A stretch of DNA of 64,000 nt from Lycorma delicatula (lineage: Eukaryota; Arthropoda; Insecta; Hemiptera; Fulgoridae): the NCBI RefSeq assembly GCF_047948215.1, contig NC_134455.1:158330575-158394574 (forward strand), given 5' to 3'. Positions within the stretch are counted from its first letter, which is position 1; the number at the start of each line of letters is the position of its first letter. Of this stretch, positions 21,452 through 32,699 are shown piece by piece. The notes under the pieces were generated by a model. That model did not search any database and was not told where the DNA came from. It was given only the letters and a program-made list of their open reading frames with translations. The position numbers were made by a program, and so were the translations under genes.

Positions 21452-24400
21452 TTTTTTTTTTTGTCTTCAGTCATTTGACTGGTTTGATGCAGCTCTCCAA
21501 GATTCCCTATCTAGTGCTAGTCGTTTCATTTCAGTATACCCTCTACATCCTACATCCCTAACAATTTGTTTTACATATTCCAAACGTGGCCTGCCTACAC
21601 AATTTTTCCCTTCTACCTGTCCTTCCAAAATTAAAGCGACTATTCCAGGATGCCTTAGTATGTGGCCTATAAGTCTGTCTCTTCTTTTAACTATATTTTT
21701 CCAAATGCTTCTTTCTTCATCTATTTGCCGCAATACCTCCTCATTTGTCACTTTATCCACCCATCTGATTTTTAACATTCTCCTATAGCACCACATTTCG
21801 AAAGCTTCTAACCTTTTCTTCTCAGATACTCCAATTGTCCAAGTTTCACTTCCATATAAAGCGACACTCCAAACATACACTTTCAAAAATCTTTTCCTGA
21901 CATTTAAATTAATTTTTGATGTAAACAACTTATATTTCTTACTGAAGGCTCGTTTAGCTTGTGCTATTCGGCATTTTATATCGCTCCTGCTTCGTCCATC
22001 TTTAGTAATTCTACTTCCCAAATAACAAAATTCTTCTACCTCCATAATCTTTTCCCCTCCTATTTTCACATTCAGTGGTCCATCTTTGTTATTTCTACTA
22101 CATTTCATTACTTTTGTTTTGTTCTTGTTTATTTTCATGCGATAGTTCTTGCGTAGGACTTCATCTATGCCGTTCATTGTTTCTTCTAAATCCTTTTTAT
22201 TCTCGGCTAGAATTACTATATCATCAGCAAATCGTAGCATCTTTATCTTTTCACCTTGTACTGTTACTCCGAATCTAAATTGTTCTTTAACATCATTAAC
22301 TGCTAGTTCCATGTAAAGATTAAAAAGTAACGGAGATAGAGAACATCCTTGTCGGACTCCCTTTCTTATTATGGCTTCTTTCTTATGTTCTTCAATTGCT
22401 ACTGTTGCTGTTTGGTTCCTGTACATGTTAGCAATTGTTCTTCTATCTCTGTATTTGAACCCTAATTTTTTTTAAATGCTGAACATTTTATTCCAGTCTA
22501 CGTTATCGAATGCCTTTTCTAGGTCTATAAACGCCAAGTATGTTGGTTTGTTTTTCTTTAATCTTCCTTCTACTATTAATCTGAGGCCTAAAATTGCTTC
22601 CCTTGTCCCTATACTTTTCCTGAAACCAAATTGGTCTTCTCCTAACACTTCTTCCACTCTCCTCTCAATTCTTCTGTATAAAATTCTAGTTAAGATTTTT
22701 GATGCATGACTAGTTAAACTAATTGTTCTGTATTCTTCACATTTATCTGCCCCTGCTTTCTTTGGTATCATAACTATAACACTTTTTTTGAAGTCTGATG
22801 GAAATTCCCCTTTTTCATAAATATTACATACCAGTTTGTATAATCTATCAATCGCTTCCTCACCTGCACTGCGCAGTAATTCTACAGGTATTCCGTCTAT
22901 TCCAGGAGCCTTTCTGCCATTTAAATCTTTTAATGCTCTCTTAAATTCAGATCTCAGTATTGTTTCTCCCATTTCATCCTCCTCAACTTCCTCTTCTTCC
23001 TCTATAAAACCATTTTCTAATTCATTTCCTCCGTATAACTCTTCAATATATTCTACCCATCTATCGACTTTACCTTTAGTATTATATATAGGTGTACCAT
23101 CTTTGTTTAACACATTATTAGATTTTAATTTATGTACCCCAAAATTTTCCTTAACTTTCCTGTATGCTCCGTCTATTTTACCAATGTTCATTTCTCTTTC
23201 CACTTCTGAATACTTTTCTTTAATCCACTCTTCTTTCGCCAGTTTGCACTTCCTGTTTATAGCATTTCTTAATTGCCGATAGTTCCTTTTACTTTCTTCA
23301 TCACTAGCATTCTTATATTTTCTACGTTCATCCATCAGCTGCAATATATAGTCTGAAACCCAAGGTTTTCTACCGGTTCTCTTTATTCCGCCTAAGTTTG
23401 CTTCTGCTGATTTAAGAATTTCCTTTTTAACATTCTCCCATTCTTCTTCTACATTTTCTATCTTATCTTTTTTACTCAAACCTCTTGCGATTTCCTCCTC
23501 AAAAATCTTCTTTACCTCCTCTTCCTCAAGCTTCTCTAAATTCCACCGATTCATCTGACACCTTTTCTTCAGGTTTTTAAACCCCAATCTACATTTCATT
23601 ATCACCAAATTATGGTCGCTATCAATGTCTGCTCCAGGGTAAGTTTTGCAGTCCACGAGTTGATTTCTAAATCTTTGCTTAACCATGATATAATCTATCT
23701 GATACCTTGCAGTATCGCCTGGCTTTTTCCAAGTGTATATCCTTCTATTATGATTTTTAAATTGGGTGTTGGCAATTACTAAATTATACTTCGTGCAAAA
23801 CTCTATAAGTCGGTCCCCTCTTTCATTCCTTTTGCCCAGCCCGTATTCACCCACTATATTTCCTTCCTTGCCTTTTCCAATGCTTGCATTCCAATCTCCA
23901 ACTATTATTAAATTTTCATCTCCTTTTACGTGTTTAATTGCTTCATCAATCTCTTCGTATACACATTCTACCTCATCATCATCATGGGCGCTTGTAGGCA
24001 TATAGACGTTAACAATCGTTGTCGGTTTAGGTTTTGAATTTATCCTTATTACAATGACTCTATCGCTATGCGTCTTGAAATACTCCACTCTCCTCCCTAT
24101 TTTCTTGTTCATCACGAAACCTACTCCTGCCTGCCCATTATTTGACGCTGAGTTAATTACTCTAAAGTCACCCGACCAAAAGTCGCCTTCCTATTCCCAC
24201 CGAACCTCACTAATTCCTACTATATCCACGTTTACCCTATCAATTTCCCTTTTTAAATTCTCTAGCCTACCAACCTTTTTTAAGCTTCTAACATTCCACG
24301 CTCCGACTCGTAGAATGTTATTTTTTACTTTTCTGGTGACCCCTTCCTTAGTAGTCCCCACCCGGAGATCCGAACGGGGGACTATTTTACCTCCGGAATA

Positions 24401-24725
24401 TTTTACCAAGGAAGGCGCCTCCATTATTGCTTTTGAAAATGCAGAGCCACATTTTCTTGGAAAAAAAAAACATCTGTAGTTTTCCATTGCTTTCAACTGC
24501 GCAGTACTCAGAGGACTGAGTGATGTTGATATGGCCGTTTAAGTCATTGTGACTTACGCCCCTAACAACTACTGAAAGAGCTGCTGCCCTCTTTCAGGAA
24601 TCATTCCTTAGTCTGGCTCTCAACAGATACCTCTCCGATATGGTTGCACCTTCGGTCCAGCTACTCTGTATCCCTGAGCACTCAAGCCCCCTCACCAACG
24701 GTAAGGTCTCATGATTCATAGAGGA
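21452..24725 (-). mobile_element. RTE-like (BovB-related) LINE, copy A, nearly full length
   Basis: The element is flanked by a perfect 9-bp duplication gggtatatc (21443-21451 and 24726-24734). The 3' end is at the left, with an 11-T run on the plus strand that is its poly(A) tail, only a few bases after the ORF stop, as in RTE elements. The 5' end, cctctatgaatcatg, is shared exactly with copy B (42015), so it is the true 5' terminus. The length is 3274 bp. A 5' leader of about 230 nt precedes the ORF and is conserved between copies A and B. Confidence 0.88.
21467..24496 (-). pseudogene. RTE-type endonuclease/reverse transcriptase, two in-frame stops
   Basis: One reading frame runs from about 24496 to 21467. 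The APE-like endonuclease has GAWNVRSLKK, DIVGISEVRWE, IVGDWNASIG, FKNHNRRIYTW with YQIDYIMV, and the catalytic DSDHNLVIM. The reverse transcriptase has NGRKAPGIDGIPVELL, ISLTSHASKILTRIL, EDQFGFRKSIGTREA, LAFIDLEKAFDNVDW, KGVRQGCSLSPLLFNLYM and RFADDIVILAENKKDL. The C-terminal part has SVALYGSETWTI, AFEMWCYRRMLKIRWVDKV and RLIGHILRHPG, ending WRAASNQSND. The frame is interrupted only by TAG after SEVRWE (about 24188-24190) and TAA after WNKMFSI (about 22469-22471). The domain order and wording match RTE/BovB elements. It is otherwise intact, so this is a young copy. Confidence 0.87.
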
Positions 24726-24734
24726 GGGTATATC

Positions 24735-26598
24735 AATATATACAAAAACAGACTTATCAATCTCAATTTGGTTATTAATTTGTTTTATCTCTATAAACTC
24801 TTTTCAACATCTAATAAAAAACCAACTCATCGTAAATTACAGTACTTGTTTACGGCATTCTAGCGTAAAGTTTCCGTTATTTTCTACGAATTCCAAGCTA
24901 GGGTGGGTCCCGTTGTCTTATTACTGGAATGTTAAATTTCGCTTTGTTTCGAATTTTTGTGTCTGTCAAAACTACCTGTTTTTATTATTTGTTCTTGTGT
25001 TCGACCCTCCCTCCGTCATCCTTAGTGACCGCGTCCATTTTTCTATCGAGTTATTTCTGACTACCCTTTTCATACACCCGTTATTCTTTCGTCCCCTTAC
25101 TAAACATGCACACATCTCTTGTCTTTTACACACACTCTCTCCTATCCACTACCTGGATCTGGTTACCCCCTTTTTCTTTCGCCATCTTTTCGGCAGAGTA
25201 GATCCAACATCTCACCAGTGCAGTCGCCTATGGCCATACTCTCCTGCAAACTTTGTGGTAACATTCTCATTCAAGCAGAATCTCAAAACTCGTCACTACA
25301 CATCTGAGATTCTACCACCAAACCACATCACACCTCTGTATTCCTGATACCCCAGTGCGGACTACGCCCAGGATTACATATGTATTCATCTGTACTTGCT
25401 TTTACGAGTTCATCTCTTGCTAATATTTGTGTGTGATACAGGCAAGTGCAAATTATTCATATTAAACGTTTATGTTATCCTTGTTCATGTGTAGCCCATT
25501 TTATGGGTTATTAAATGCAAACTATCGTTCTTATCAAATCACCTTTTAATTTAAACACTACTTCAGAATTATAAAACTTATGTGCGATATATTTCATATA
25601 TTATTATTGATAACTATTATTATATTTCGTGTTGTTCATCAAAAGTTCGTGTTCAAACGTCAGTTACTCAGAGCAACTTACCTTTACTTGAAAGGTTTAT
25701 TGCAATCAACTCTATCATTTAATCTAATTTAACTTGTTAATCGCCGAGATTAATTCTTATCTATTCATGCACTGAATTCATATTCTCTTAAATTAATCTA
25801 AAGAAAATTACTCCGGATATGAAGTTATGTTTTTGTGCTTCTTTGTAATTTAATACTTTCAAGAAAACTTACTATTAGAATAAATTCTATTTATATTATT
25901 ATTTATTTTAATGTGTTTATATTGTGATTTAACGCCTTCTATACTGAAATTATTGTAAACAACTCTCTTATTTTCCGACTCTGTTACACTGTGTATTTAT
26001 AAAGGTTTATTCATGTATTTTTGTATTTAACAGCATTATTCATTTGTTAATTCAGCTGATATATTAAGTAGTATTAAGTCATGCTAATTTCATAATTTCC
26101 TGTTATGTTTTAAGATTATAATTATAACATAAATTCATTTGGTACTCTTTCAATAAAGTCCAATTTCTTTTGGCAAATACTAGCTGTGTGTTTTTTGTTA
26201 ACTTTACCCAACAGTACTAAATAATTTTTTTTATTTATTCAATCTATTATTAGATTCTTCGGCGTGTAAAATGACCTAAGTAGTTATCTGTTAGTAATTT
26301 TTCTGCTCAAATAAATTTTTGTTAATATTTATTTAGTTTTAAAAATTGTACGTATATGTGTGTGTATTATTTTATTATCTTTTTTTATCAATTTAAAATG
26401 TTGTTGCCTAGCAACAAAATATAAATTGTTTCACGTTTGAACTTTATTAATTGTAAATGTTTATATACTGAAAGATTCACTAGAATAATCAGTATAATTT
26501 AACTGAATTCTTTATTTTCATATAAAACATATATTAAAAAACAAATAAAAGATAAGTACTGTCTGTAAAATTTCTGTCTGCATAAAAAACATTTACTA
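24735..26598. other. No gene recognised
   Basis: About 24900-25400 is somewhat richer in C and has a 144-codon open frame (24913-25347) with no recognisable similarity. The rest, up to the coiled-coil ORF, is AT-rich. It presumably holds the promoter and 5' UTR of that ORF, but no element can be pointed out. Confidence 0.3.
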
Positions 26599-27978
26599 AT
26601 GTTTCTATCTTGTTTTAAACATAAGAAAATCCACACGGAGAATCGAAAACTGGACGAAGATGAGTATCCAAAATTCATTTTTGATATTAAAAATAGATTT
26701 AACGTTATTGTTGACTATTTAAATAATAAATATAAAGATATCTCTTACAACTATGAACTTGAAAAGTTAGCAAATGAAAAAATGAAATCAACCATTCAAG
26801 AACTGATATATTTTCAGTATGGAAATAAATATATTATTTATCAAGTGTACAAAAAAAATTGTTCTTTAGAAGACGATATAGAAACGCTCAACAAAAAGAA
26901 TCTTCAGCAAGAAGGGGTTATTAAAAATCTCCAATCAAAGTTAAAAGAGAGTAATTTAAAATTAACATCAAAGATTGCTCGCTTCAAAAACAATGTCACA
27001 AACGTTGTGTCGCATAAACAATGTGACGAAACTATTATAAACTTAAAATCACAGTTGTTGTATCATAAAACCAGAACGAATGAATTACAACAGATTATTT
27101 TGCTAGACAAAGCACAAATAAAGGAGCTAAATAAGCAGACAAGCTTGTACAATTTGGCATTCTATTTCTTAGAAGTTATAGATGAGCGAAATGCTATCAG
27201 AAAGGAAAATGAAGTTCTTAAACAAAATCTACACTCGCTTCAGGAGAAACTCGATGAAGCTATAAAAAAGTGTAAAAAAGGTCAGATAGAATTGGAACGA
27301 CTACAAACAATTTATAAAAAGGCTGTCAACGACTGGAATTTATTACAACAGAAAGAGAGTAACTTAAAAACGAGAATTGAAACTTACTTTGAAAATCAAG
27401 TAAAACAAATTCAACAACAAATGGTAACTTATAATGAACTAAAGAGGAAAAGTTTTGATGAATTTGATAAGTCGATTGAGATTAAAAAGGTGACATCAAA
27501 AAGCAAAGGAAAAAAGAAAACAAACGATAATTTACAAACTGAACATGACGACTATCTTGAAATCGAACGTAGAGTAAAAAATTTGGCCATCTTTAATCTC
27601 TGGTCATCACCGTATTTTAAACTGGATCGCAGTAATACAAAATGTATGACAATTAGTTCCAGTCGTCGACGATTTCCTGTACGCAAGCCATGTAAATCCT
27701 ACACACTACGTAAATTCAGATCAACGTCTTGCTTAAACGTTGAAAGTCTGGTTTCTAAAACGAAGCTTAAAAATGAAGCCGGAATGGGAAAAATATTTCC
27801 TAGCGAAAATGATTTCAAAGAGACATTTTATATCCAAGAAAGTGACTATATAGAAAAGCTAAGAGAACAGCTAAATATTAATGATTTAAAAAAGTTAAAT
27901 ATTCAGGATTCCAAGATATTCTCCGCTACATCTGTCAGTAAGAAAAATGATAAATTAAACAGATTCTTCAAAATATAA
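26599..27978 (+). CDS. Unrecognised intronless coiled-coil protein, 459 residues
   Basis: This is an uninterrupted frame from ATG to TAA, with an in-frame TAA about 36 bases upstream, so the start is firm. I do not recognise the protein. Residues roughly 85-290 are rich in Lys, Glu, Gln, Asn and Leu with heptad-like spacing (for example KNLQSKLKESNLKL, ENEVLKQNLHSLQEKLDEAI), typical of a long coiled coil. A basic patch (KKVTSKSKGKKK) near residue 300 is followed by an aromatic/Ser/Arg-rich tail (FNLWSSPYFKLDRS, SSSRRRFPVRKPCKSYTLRK) that could bind nucleic acid or tubulin; this is speculative. There is no signal peptide or membrane segment. No transposon protein features are visible. In DNA this AT-rich, 1380 bases without a stop is strong evidence of selection or recent origin. 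It may be a retrogene, a fast-evolving host gene, or a single-exon gene with a 5' UTR intron. Confidence 0.75.
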   Translation: MFLSCFKHKKIHTENRKLDEDEYPKFIFDIKNRFNVIVDYLNNKYKDISYNYELEKLANEKMKSTIQELIYFQYGNKYIIYQVYKKNCSLEDDIETLNKKNLQQEGVIKNLQSKLKESNLKLTSKIARFKNNVTNVVSHKQCDETIINLKSQLLYHKTRTNELQQIILLDKAQIKELNKQTSLYNLAFYFLEVIDERNAIRKENEVLKQNLHSLQEKLDEAIKKCKKGQIELERLQTIYKKAVNDWNLLQQKESNLKTRIETYFENQVKQIQQQMVTYNELKRKSFDEFDKSIEIKKVTSKSKGKKKTNDNLQTEHDDYLEIERRVKNLAIFNLWSSPYFKLDRSNTKCMTISSSRRRFPVRKPCKSYTLRKFRSTSCLNVESLVSKTKLKNEAGMGKIFPSENDFKETFYIQESDYIEKLREQLNINDLKKLNIQDSKIFSATSVSKKNDKLNRFFKI

Positions 27979-28179
27979 TTCAGTAACGATAAAATTTGCT
28001 GTTTTTTTTATTACTACAATGTTTTATGCAAGAGTACAAACGTATTTTAACACATTAAAATTAAATATGATTAAAATTCGATGAATAGATTTTCAAAAAT
28101 AACATTCATTTTTATAATATTTTATGTATGATATTTTAAATTTCTAATAATTGTATATATAATAACCTAATATTGGGAA

Positions 28180-28185
28180 AATAAA
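28180..28185 (+). promoter_or_regulatory. Possible polyadenylation signal AATAAA for the coiled-coil gene
   Basis: AATAAA lies about 200 bases after the stop codon. It is only a candidate, since such hexamers are common in this AT-rich DNA. Confidence 0.35.
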
Positions 28186-28653
28186 TTTATTTTGTTACTA
28201 CAGTTTATATTTTTGTTTATACATAATTAAGATTTTTATATATAGTATTGTCTAACAATCAATAAATTTAGTTCCTCAATGAACTTCACCTACCCAGAAT
28301 AGTGCTCTTATTATTATACCCTTTTGGAAAACAAATATTCTACTAAAATGTTTCAACAACCCTCCCCAAACCACTGAATCTGTACTGGTAAACTTATTGA
28401 GCTAATTAGAAGAATAAATCCATTTCCTAAAGCAAATAAATTTTGAAGAATTTAAAAGTTAAGATTATTTTAAATGTTGACACGTATGAGTGTTTGATAT
28501 AAAATGTGGGTCAACAAAAATATCCCATGTAACTTAACTTTATTTACACTTTCAAAATATGGAGATTGGCTGGTTCTGCATCCAGTTGAGTAGTAGTTTG
28601 ATTTGACTAATCCGATTCAAGCAATTGTGTGGTCAACCAAAGACCAACACACC

Positions 28654-28774
28654 GGGTTGGTCTAGCGGTGAATTCTCTTCATCGCAAATCAGCTGATTTT
28701 CTAGACAAGAGTTCTAAGGTTCAAATCCTAGTAAAGACACTTATTTTTGTATGCATTTCAGAATTAGATCATGG
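28654..28774 (+). repeat. tRNA-derived SINE, copy 2 (5' part only)
   Basis: It starts gggttggtctagcggtgaat (box A-like) and has a well-preserved box B, ggttcaaatcctag, at about 28717-28730. It continues to gatcatggatac and is then replaced by an (AC)n(GC)n tract. Confidence 0.75.
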
Positions 28775-28776
28775 AT

Positions 28777-28799
28777 ACACACACACACACGCGCGCGCG
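28777..28799. repeat. (AC)n(GC)n microsatellite
   Basis: About seven AC units are followed by about four GC units, growing from the atac end of the SINE fragment. Confidence 0.9.
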
Positions 28800-28933
28800 T
28801 TCACGTACAGCTCAATAAAACTTTTCAGGAATCTCGGCTATATATTAAAAAAAAAAAAAACTTCGGTTACTACTCTACAGTGTAATCAATAAACCAGAAT
28901 ACAAACATGAAAATCCTATACATTATTCTAGGC

Positions 28934-29036
28934 TTACTGAAGAAATTCTACTATTTTCTTATATAAATTGTTTAAATTGCCAACACCACGCAAAATTCTT
29001 GCTCTGTTTACAGCTCTTTTTTTATCCATTTGTTTA
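28934..29036 (-). CDS. Terminal exon of an unrecognised spliced gene
   Basis: The acceptor atttcag precedes 29036. The exon reads, with two bases from the exon before, as SKQMDKKRAVNRARILRG, then VGNLNNLYKKIVEFLQ and TAA (28934-28936). It joins in frame to the reading INPKRYCLGLAQFAAFL of the exon at 29423-29635. The composition and regular amino-acid use look coding. I cannot name the family. Confidence 0.5.
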
Positions 29037-29422
29037 CTGAAATCATTGAATGTAGGCTCAGTAATTTTGTAAAGAAATCGTTCACAGTAAAAGTGTTTTC
29101 AAATTGTTTTCTTTTTGTATTTCTCTGCTTACTTATATCATGATGAAGGTTACTTGCTTTTTGTTATGAATATTCTAATTTTATTCAATAAAGATTAAAA
29201 GTAAAAAACATACAACAAAATCATATCAATTACAAAATAAAATAATGAAACCGACTTAAAAATAAAATTTAACTGTAAAATAAAAAAGCTAACAACTTGT
29301 AGGACTTCCCGTCATTCTTTTTTTTTATGCGTAGCTTACACACAGACACAATTAATTTAAACTATTTATATCATTTTACTTAAATATAATATTTTTTGTT
29401 CATTTAATTCAATGATTCTCAC

Positions 29423-29635
29423 CTGAGGAATGCAGCAAATTGCGCCAATCCAAGGCAGTATCTCTTTGGGTTGATTCCATCCCTTCCTTTTCCTGATACT
29501 TTCCTTATCCTTTATCCCCTGCATTCCTTGAAAAAGTGCCATGAAAAGTAAAGTCAGCCATCCTGGTCCTATCTGTTGAAAAACGTTTCTTGTGAAACAC
29601 CTTAGAAGAAGTGCTTTCTTAGAAAGGCCAGCCTC
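29423..29635 (-). CDS. Exon-like segment of the same gene, with a likely frameshift
   Basis: The donor CTCAG|GTGAG at 29423 is strong. The acceptor is less certain: gtag before 29635, or gcag further right, though the latter would include an in-frame TAG. From 29635 the frame reads EAGLSKKALLLRCFTRNVFQ, then QIGPGWLTLLFMALFQGMQG. For the last third a second frame, GKGRDGINPKRYCLGLAQFA, fits the next exon better. One single-base indel in between would reconcile them, so either the gene is broken or the assembly has an error here. Confidence 0.42.
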
Positions 29636-29800
29636 CTACTTCTGTTCCTTAACAGTCAATCGATCAAATGGCTGCAATTTCCAAGAAAGTAATATCTAAT
29701 GTCGACCAAATTACATGTAGTAAACAAAAAATATAAGAGATAAAATAAAAGTACATAGAATGTCAATAAAAATATTCATGTAAAATTTATTAAACCAAAC

Positions 29801-29931
29801 CTGAGTAATAATATCAGCAGAAATAACCATATCACAAAGGCCAGCATTAACAGTATGCTCTTTGAGGTCTCTTAGCTTCCAATTAATACAGTCAGGAACT
29901 CTGTCCATCAATTTGAACATTAACTGACGTC
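29801..29931 (-). CDS. Exon-like segment of the same gene, upstream
   Basis: The acceptor tttattattattttag lies before 29931 and the donor ACTCAG|GTTTGG at 29801. The single open phase reads RQLMFKLMDRVPDCINWKLR, then DLKEHTVNAGLCDMVISADI and ITQ, ending in phase 0, and so fits the next segment's EAGLSKK. The other two frames have stops. Further upstream exons to the right are not identified. The gene's identity is unknown to me. Confidence 0.5.
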
Positions 29932-30411
29932 CTAAAATAATAATAAAAACATTACTAAAGTTTCTACAGCATAATTTAACAATTTTTATAAAAACCACAT
30001 ACAAACACAAAAAAACAATTGTGATTGTGCCAGGTGGAGGGTTCACTTACAAAATAATACTATTACTAACGATAACTTAATTTTCTGATAATAATAAAAC
30101 ATTGACATAGTTAAGAACTCTTACTAATGCCAAAAAGAAAAAATTTTGACTTTCATTGGAAAACTTTAACAAAATATGTAGACATTTATCCCAGGACAAA
30201 AAATATAATTTAGGTCTTTCTTAGATATCAATAAGAGAAATTTTTGTAATGAAATCAATTTGATACTACAGTTTCATATAGTTCACATTTAATAACTACA
30301 AAATCACACAAAAGGAACATATTTTTTACACATACTGCAACTGATGGAGATAATGGGACACCATCAGAGTACCATAATACATTAGCTTGCTATATATATA
30401 TTTAAAGTATG
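29932..30411. other. No gene recognised
   Basis: This is AT-rich sequence, presumably an intron or upstream region of the minus-strand gene. It ends where the mariner begins. Confidence 0.3.
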
Positions 30412-30701
30412 TACGAGAGTCATTCAAATACAAATAGGAATATTTTGCAGCCTGGAATGAGGAAGAGCAGTGAATATGGTGGGGCACTGCTGGTACTTAG
30501 TTGGATGACCAACCGGCTAGCCACATCTGTAGGTCACATCCTACATCAATAGTAGAGCAAGCAGTAGTATGTCAGTTGTAGTTTGAACAAGAAGTACCAT
30601 CATCCGTTCTGCAAATGAATTATAATCAAATTTCAAATCACACAAAGGTATCAAATCCTCTGAAATTTTGACTTGTTCCAGGCTCAGTTTGGATAGCTAC
30701 C

Positions 30702-31900
30702 ATGTCAAAAACTAGAGTATTTGATTGGGCCAAAAAATTTTCAAATGGCCATAATGCAGTGGAGAAAGAAAGTCACAAACATCGGACTAGCATTAATAAT
30801 GATAACACTCAGGCCTTGTGGAAGGTACACATAAGCATTGCTGAAATTGCAAGTGTTAGGTGCATACAGTGTTGTCAGGCCCTCTTGGATACAGCAAAGT
30901 GTCTGTAAGGTGGGTTCCACGTCTTCTCTGGGGCACAGAGAATTCCAGAAAGACATCTGTCAGCAGCTTCTGAATCAGTTTGAGTAAGAAAAAGAAGCAT
31001 TTTTGTATTGTGTTGTAATCTGCAGTAAAACGGGGACTACCACTACACCCTGGTATGCAAGAGAACAAGTATAGTGTGAGGGAAAGGTGGGAGGGGGTAT
31101 CAATCAAGGCCAAGAAACGCTTGTCAGCTGGAAGTGTTTGGCATCTCGTGTTTTGGGACTCAAAAGCTGTGCTACAGATTTATTTTCTGCAAGAATGAAG
31201 GATGGTAAATGTGGCATACTACTGTGCTGGATGATGTCAGGACTGCTTAGCACAACAAACAATGCCGGCAACTGATTCAAAAGTCCTCCTTCTCCAAGAC
31301 AACACACAGCTACATGCAGCAGGTAAGACTCTCAATAAACTTGCTAAAACAAGTTGGACGACACATCCTGAACACCCACTCTTTTTTTCTGATTAGCCTC
31401 CAGAACCACCATAAGGTATTATTTCAGAGGATGAATGAGGATGATATGTATGAATCTAAACGAAATGTAGTTTTGTACAGTCTCAAGTCGACCATTACTG
31501 AGATGTGTGGTTAGTTGAAATCCAACCACCAAAGAACACCAGTATCCATGATTTAGTATTTAAATCCATATATTATGCCTTTACTAGGATTTATACCTTA
31601 TGCCTTTACTAGGATTTGAACCTTAGAACTCGCAACTTTGACATCAGCTGATTTGTGATCTTGAACACACATTGTACAGTCCAGACTTGTCACCATGGGA
31701 TTTCTACATTTTTGGTTTGCTGAAAGACGCCTTAGGAGGAGAAAGATTCAAATATGATGCCTCAGTCGAGCATTATATGCATAATTGGTTGTTGGGAATC
31801 TTGTTTTTTTTTATGAGGAGATCAAGAAGCTACCTCTCTCTGGTGGAGAAAATGTATTTCTGTTGAAGGAAACTACGTAGAAAAATCAAGTAATTTATTT
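30702..31900 (+). pseudogene. mariner transposase, broken and interrupted by a SINE
   Basis: TRVFDWAKKFSNGHNAVEKE matches the mariner helix-turn-helix region. Further on are VFWDSKAVLQIYF-like, LLQDNTQLHAAGKTLNKL (second catalytic Asp) and YSPDLSPWDFYIFGLLKDAL with GGERFKYDASVEHYMHNWL, ending GNYVEKSS-like. Rejoining across the SINE gives about 34 residues between the second and third Asp, the DD34D spacing. Frameshifts, stops and the SINE disable it. The region of the first Asp (about 30985-31080) is poorly preserved. Confidence 0.72.
31379..31657 (-). repeat. tRNA-derived SINE, copy 3, inside the mariner
   Basis: The tail side is at the left (gcctccagaaccaccataag, then cagaggatgaatgaggatga) and the head is truncated or damaged at the right, where a small internal duplication (tatgcctttactaggattt, twice) is visible. 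A 14-bp duplication with two mismatches flanks it: atcctgaacaccca at 31365-31378 and atcttgaacacaca at 31658-31671. Confidence 0.75.
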
Positions 31901-31949
31901 GTAACCTTGTCTAACAAATAAAGCTATGTAAACATATTCAGACTTATAC

Positions 31950-32570
31950 CTGATAAAGACCCTGTATGAACTGTTGCAGTGGGGCTGAAGTAATTACAAT
32001 AACTAGCCATGAGCACTTTAAAACATCTTCCCGCATTGAACCAATAATAGAATAGTAAAATGCTGTCACCTCTTTGCAGCCATATTCCTTTCCTTTACTT
32101 TAGGTGACAAACTTTTGTTTCTAATACTGAGATTATCTGTAGGCTAAAAATTTTATCTAATTTAATTTCTTTATTTCAGGTAATTATTTTTGTTTTATTC
32201 ATTGTTTACTCTTTTAATGTATTAATTCAGGAAGTTTGTATTAGCTTTATATGTAAAGCTATTTTTTTTTATGATTATGAATAATAAAGAGTACTGATAA
32301 TGAATGTACATATGTACTTACTCATACTCATGTTTAGTTTCATTTGATATAATCATAAACGCACACTCAGAAAACATTGTATATCTGAACACTGAAACTA
32401 GAACATTTACATAATATTCGGTAAGTTTAAAAAAACCACATAATTAATAAACATATATGGGTTTGGCAAAACTGTAAACTATATCCTTCTACACGCCAGA
32501 TCATTTAAACATTTAACATTTCAGGGATTATAATTGGAAAAATAACTGGTTTAAAGAAAATAACAAAAAA
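31950..32570. other. No gene recognised
   Basis: AT-rich sequence without visible coding or repeat structure. Confidence 0.35.
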
Positions 32571-32699
32571 ACACTTTTTGTAACCCACCACCTTTTTCCA
32601 TCTTCTCAATAAAAAGTGGTCCGAACCTCCACATGGTGTAGCTGGATACCTTAAAAAGTATGGTGAAATTTTTTTTTGGGAACTAAAACAAATCTCTCT

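Larger units (their letters stand above)
30412..31946 (+). mobile_element. mariner element (DD34D), decayed, split by a SINE
   Basis: The left end, TA then cgagagtcattcaaatacaa, resembles mariner termini of the cgaggg-t type. The right end is weak (near 31946). Subtracting the SINE and its duplication leaves about 1.24 kb, the usual mariner length. The coding remnant starts at about 30702. Confidence 0.68.

Noticed and set aside
22476..24479. Long plus-strand frames (e.g. 22836-23282, 24054-24479) and their twins at 54378-55184 and 39790-40429
   Set aside because: They lie antisense to the RTE reverse transcriptase and endonuclease, and their Ser/Pro/Leu-rich composition is the mirror of Lys/Glu-rich coding sequence.
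28654..28735. A possible real tRNA gene
   Set aside because: Box A and box B are present, but no cloverleaf arms can be closed and the same sequence recurs with a common tail. It is a SINE.
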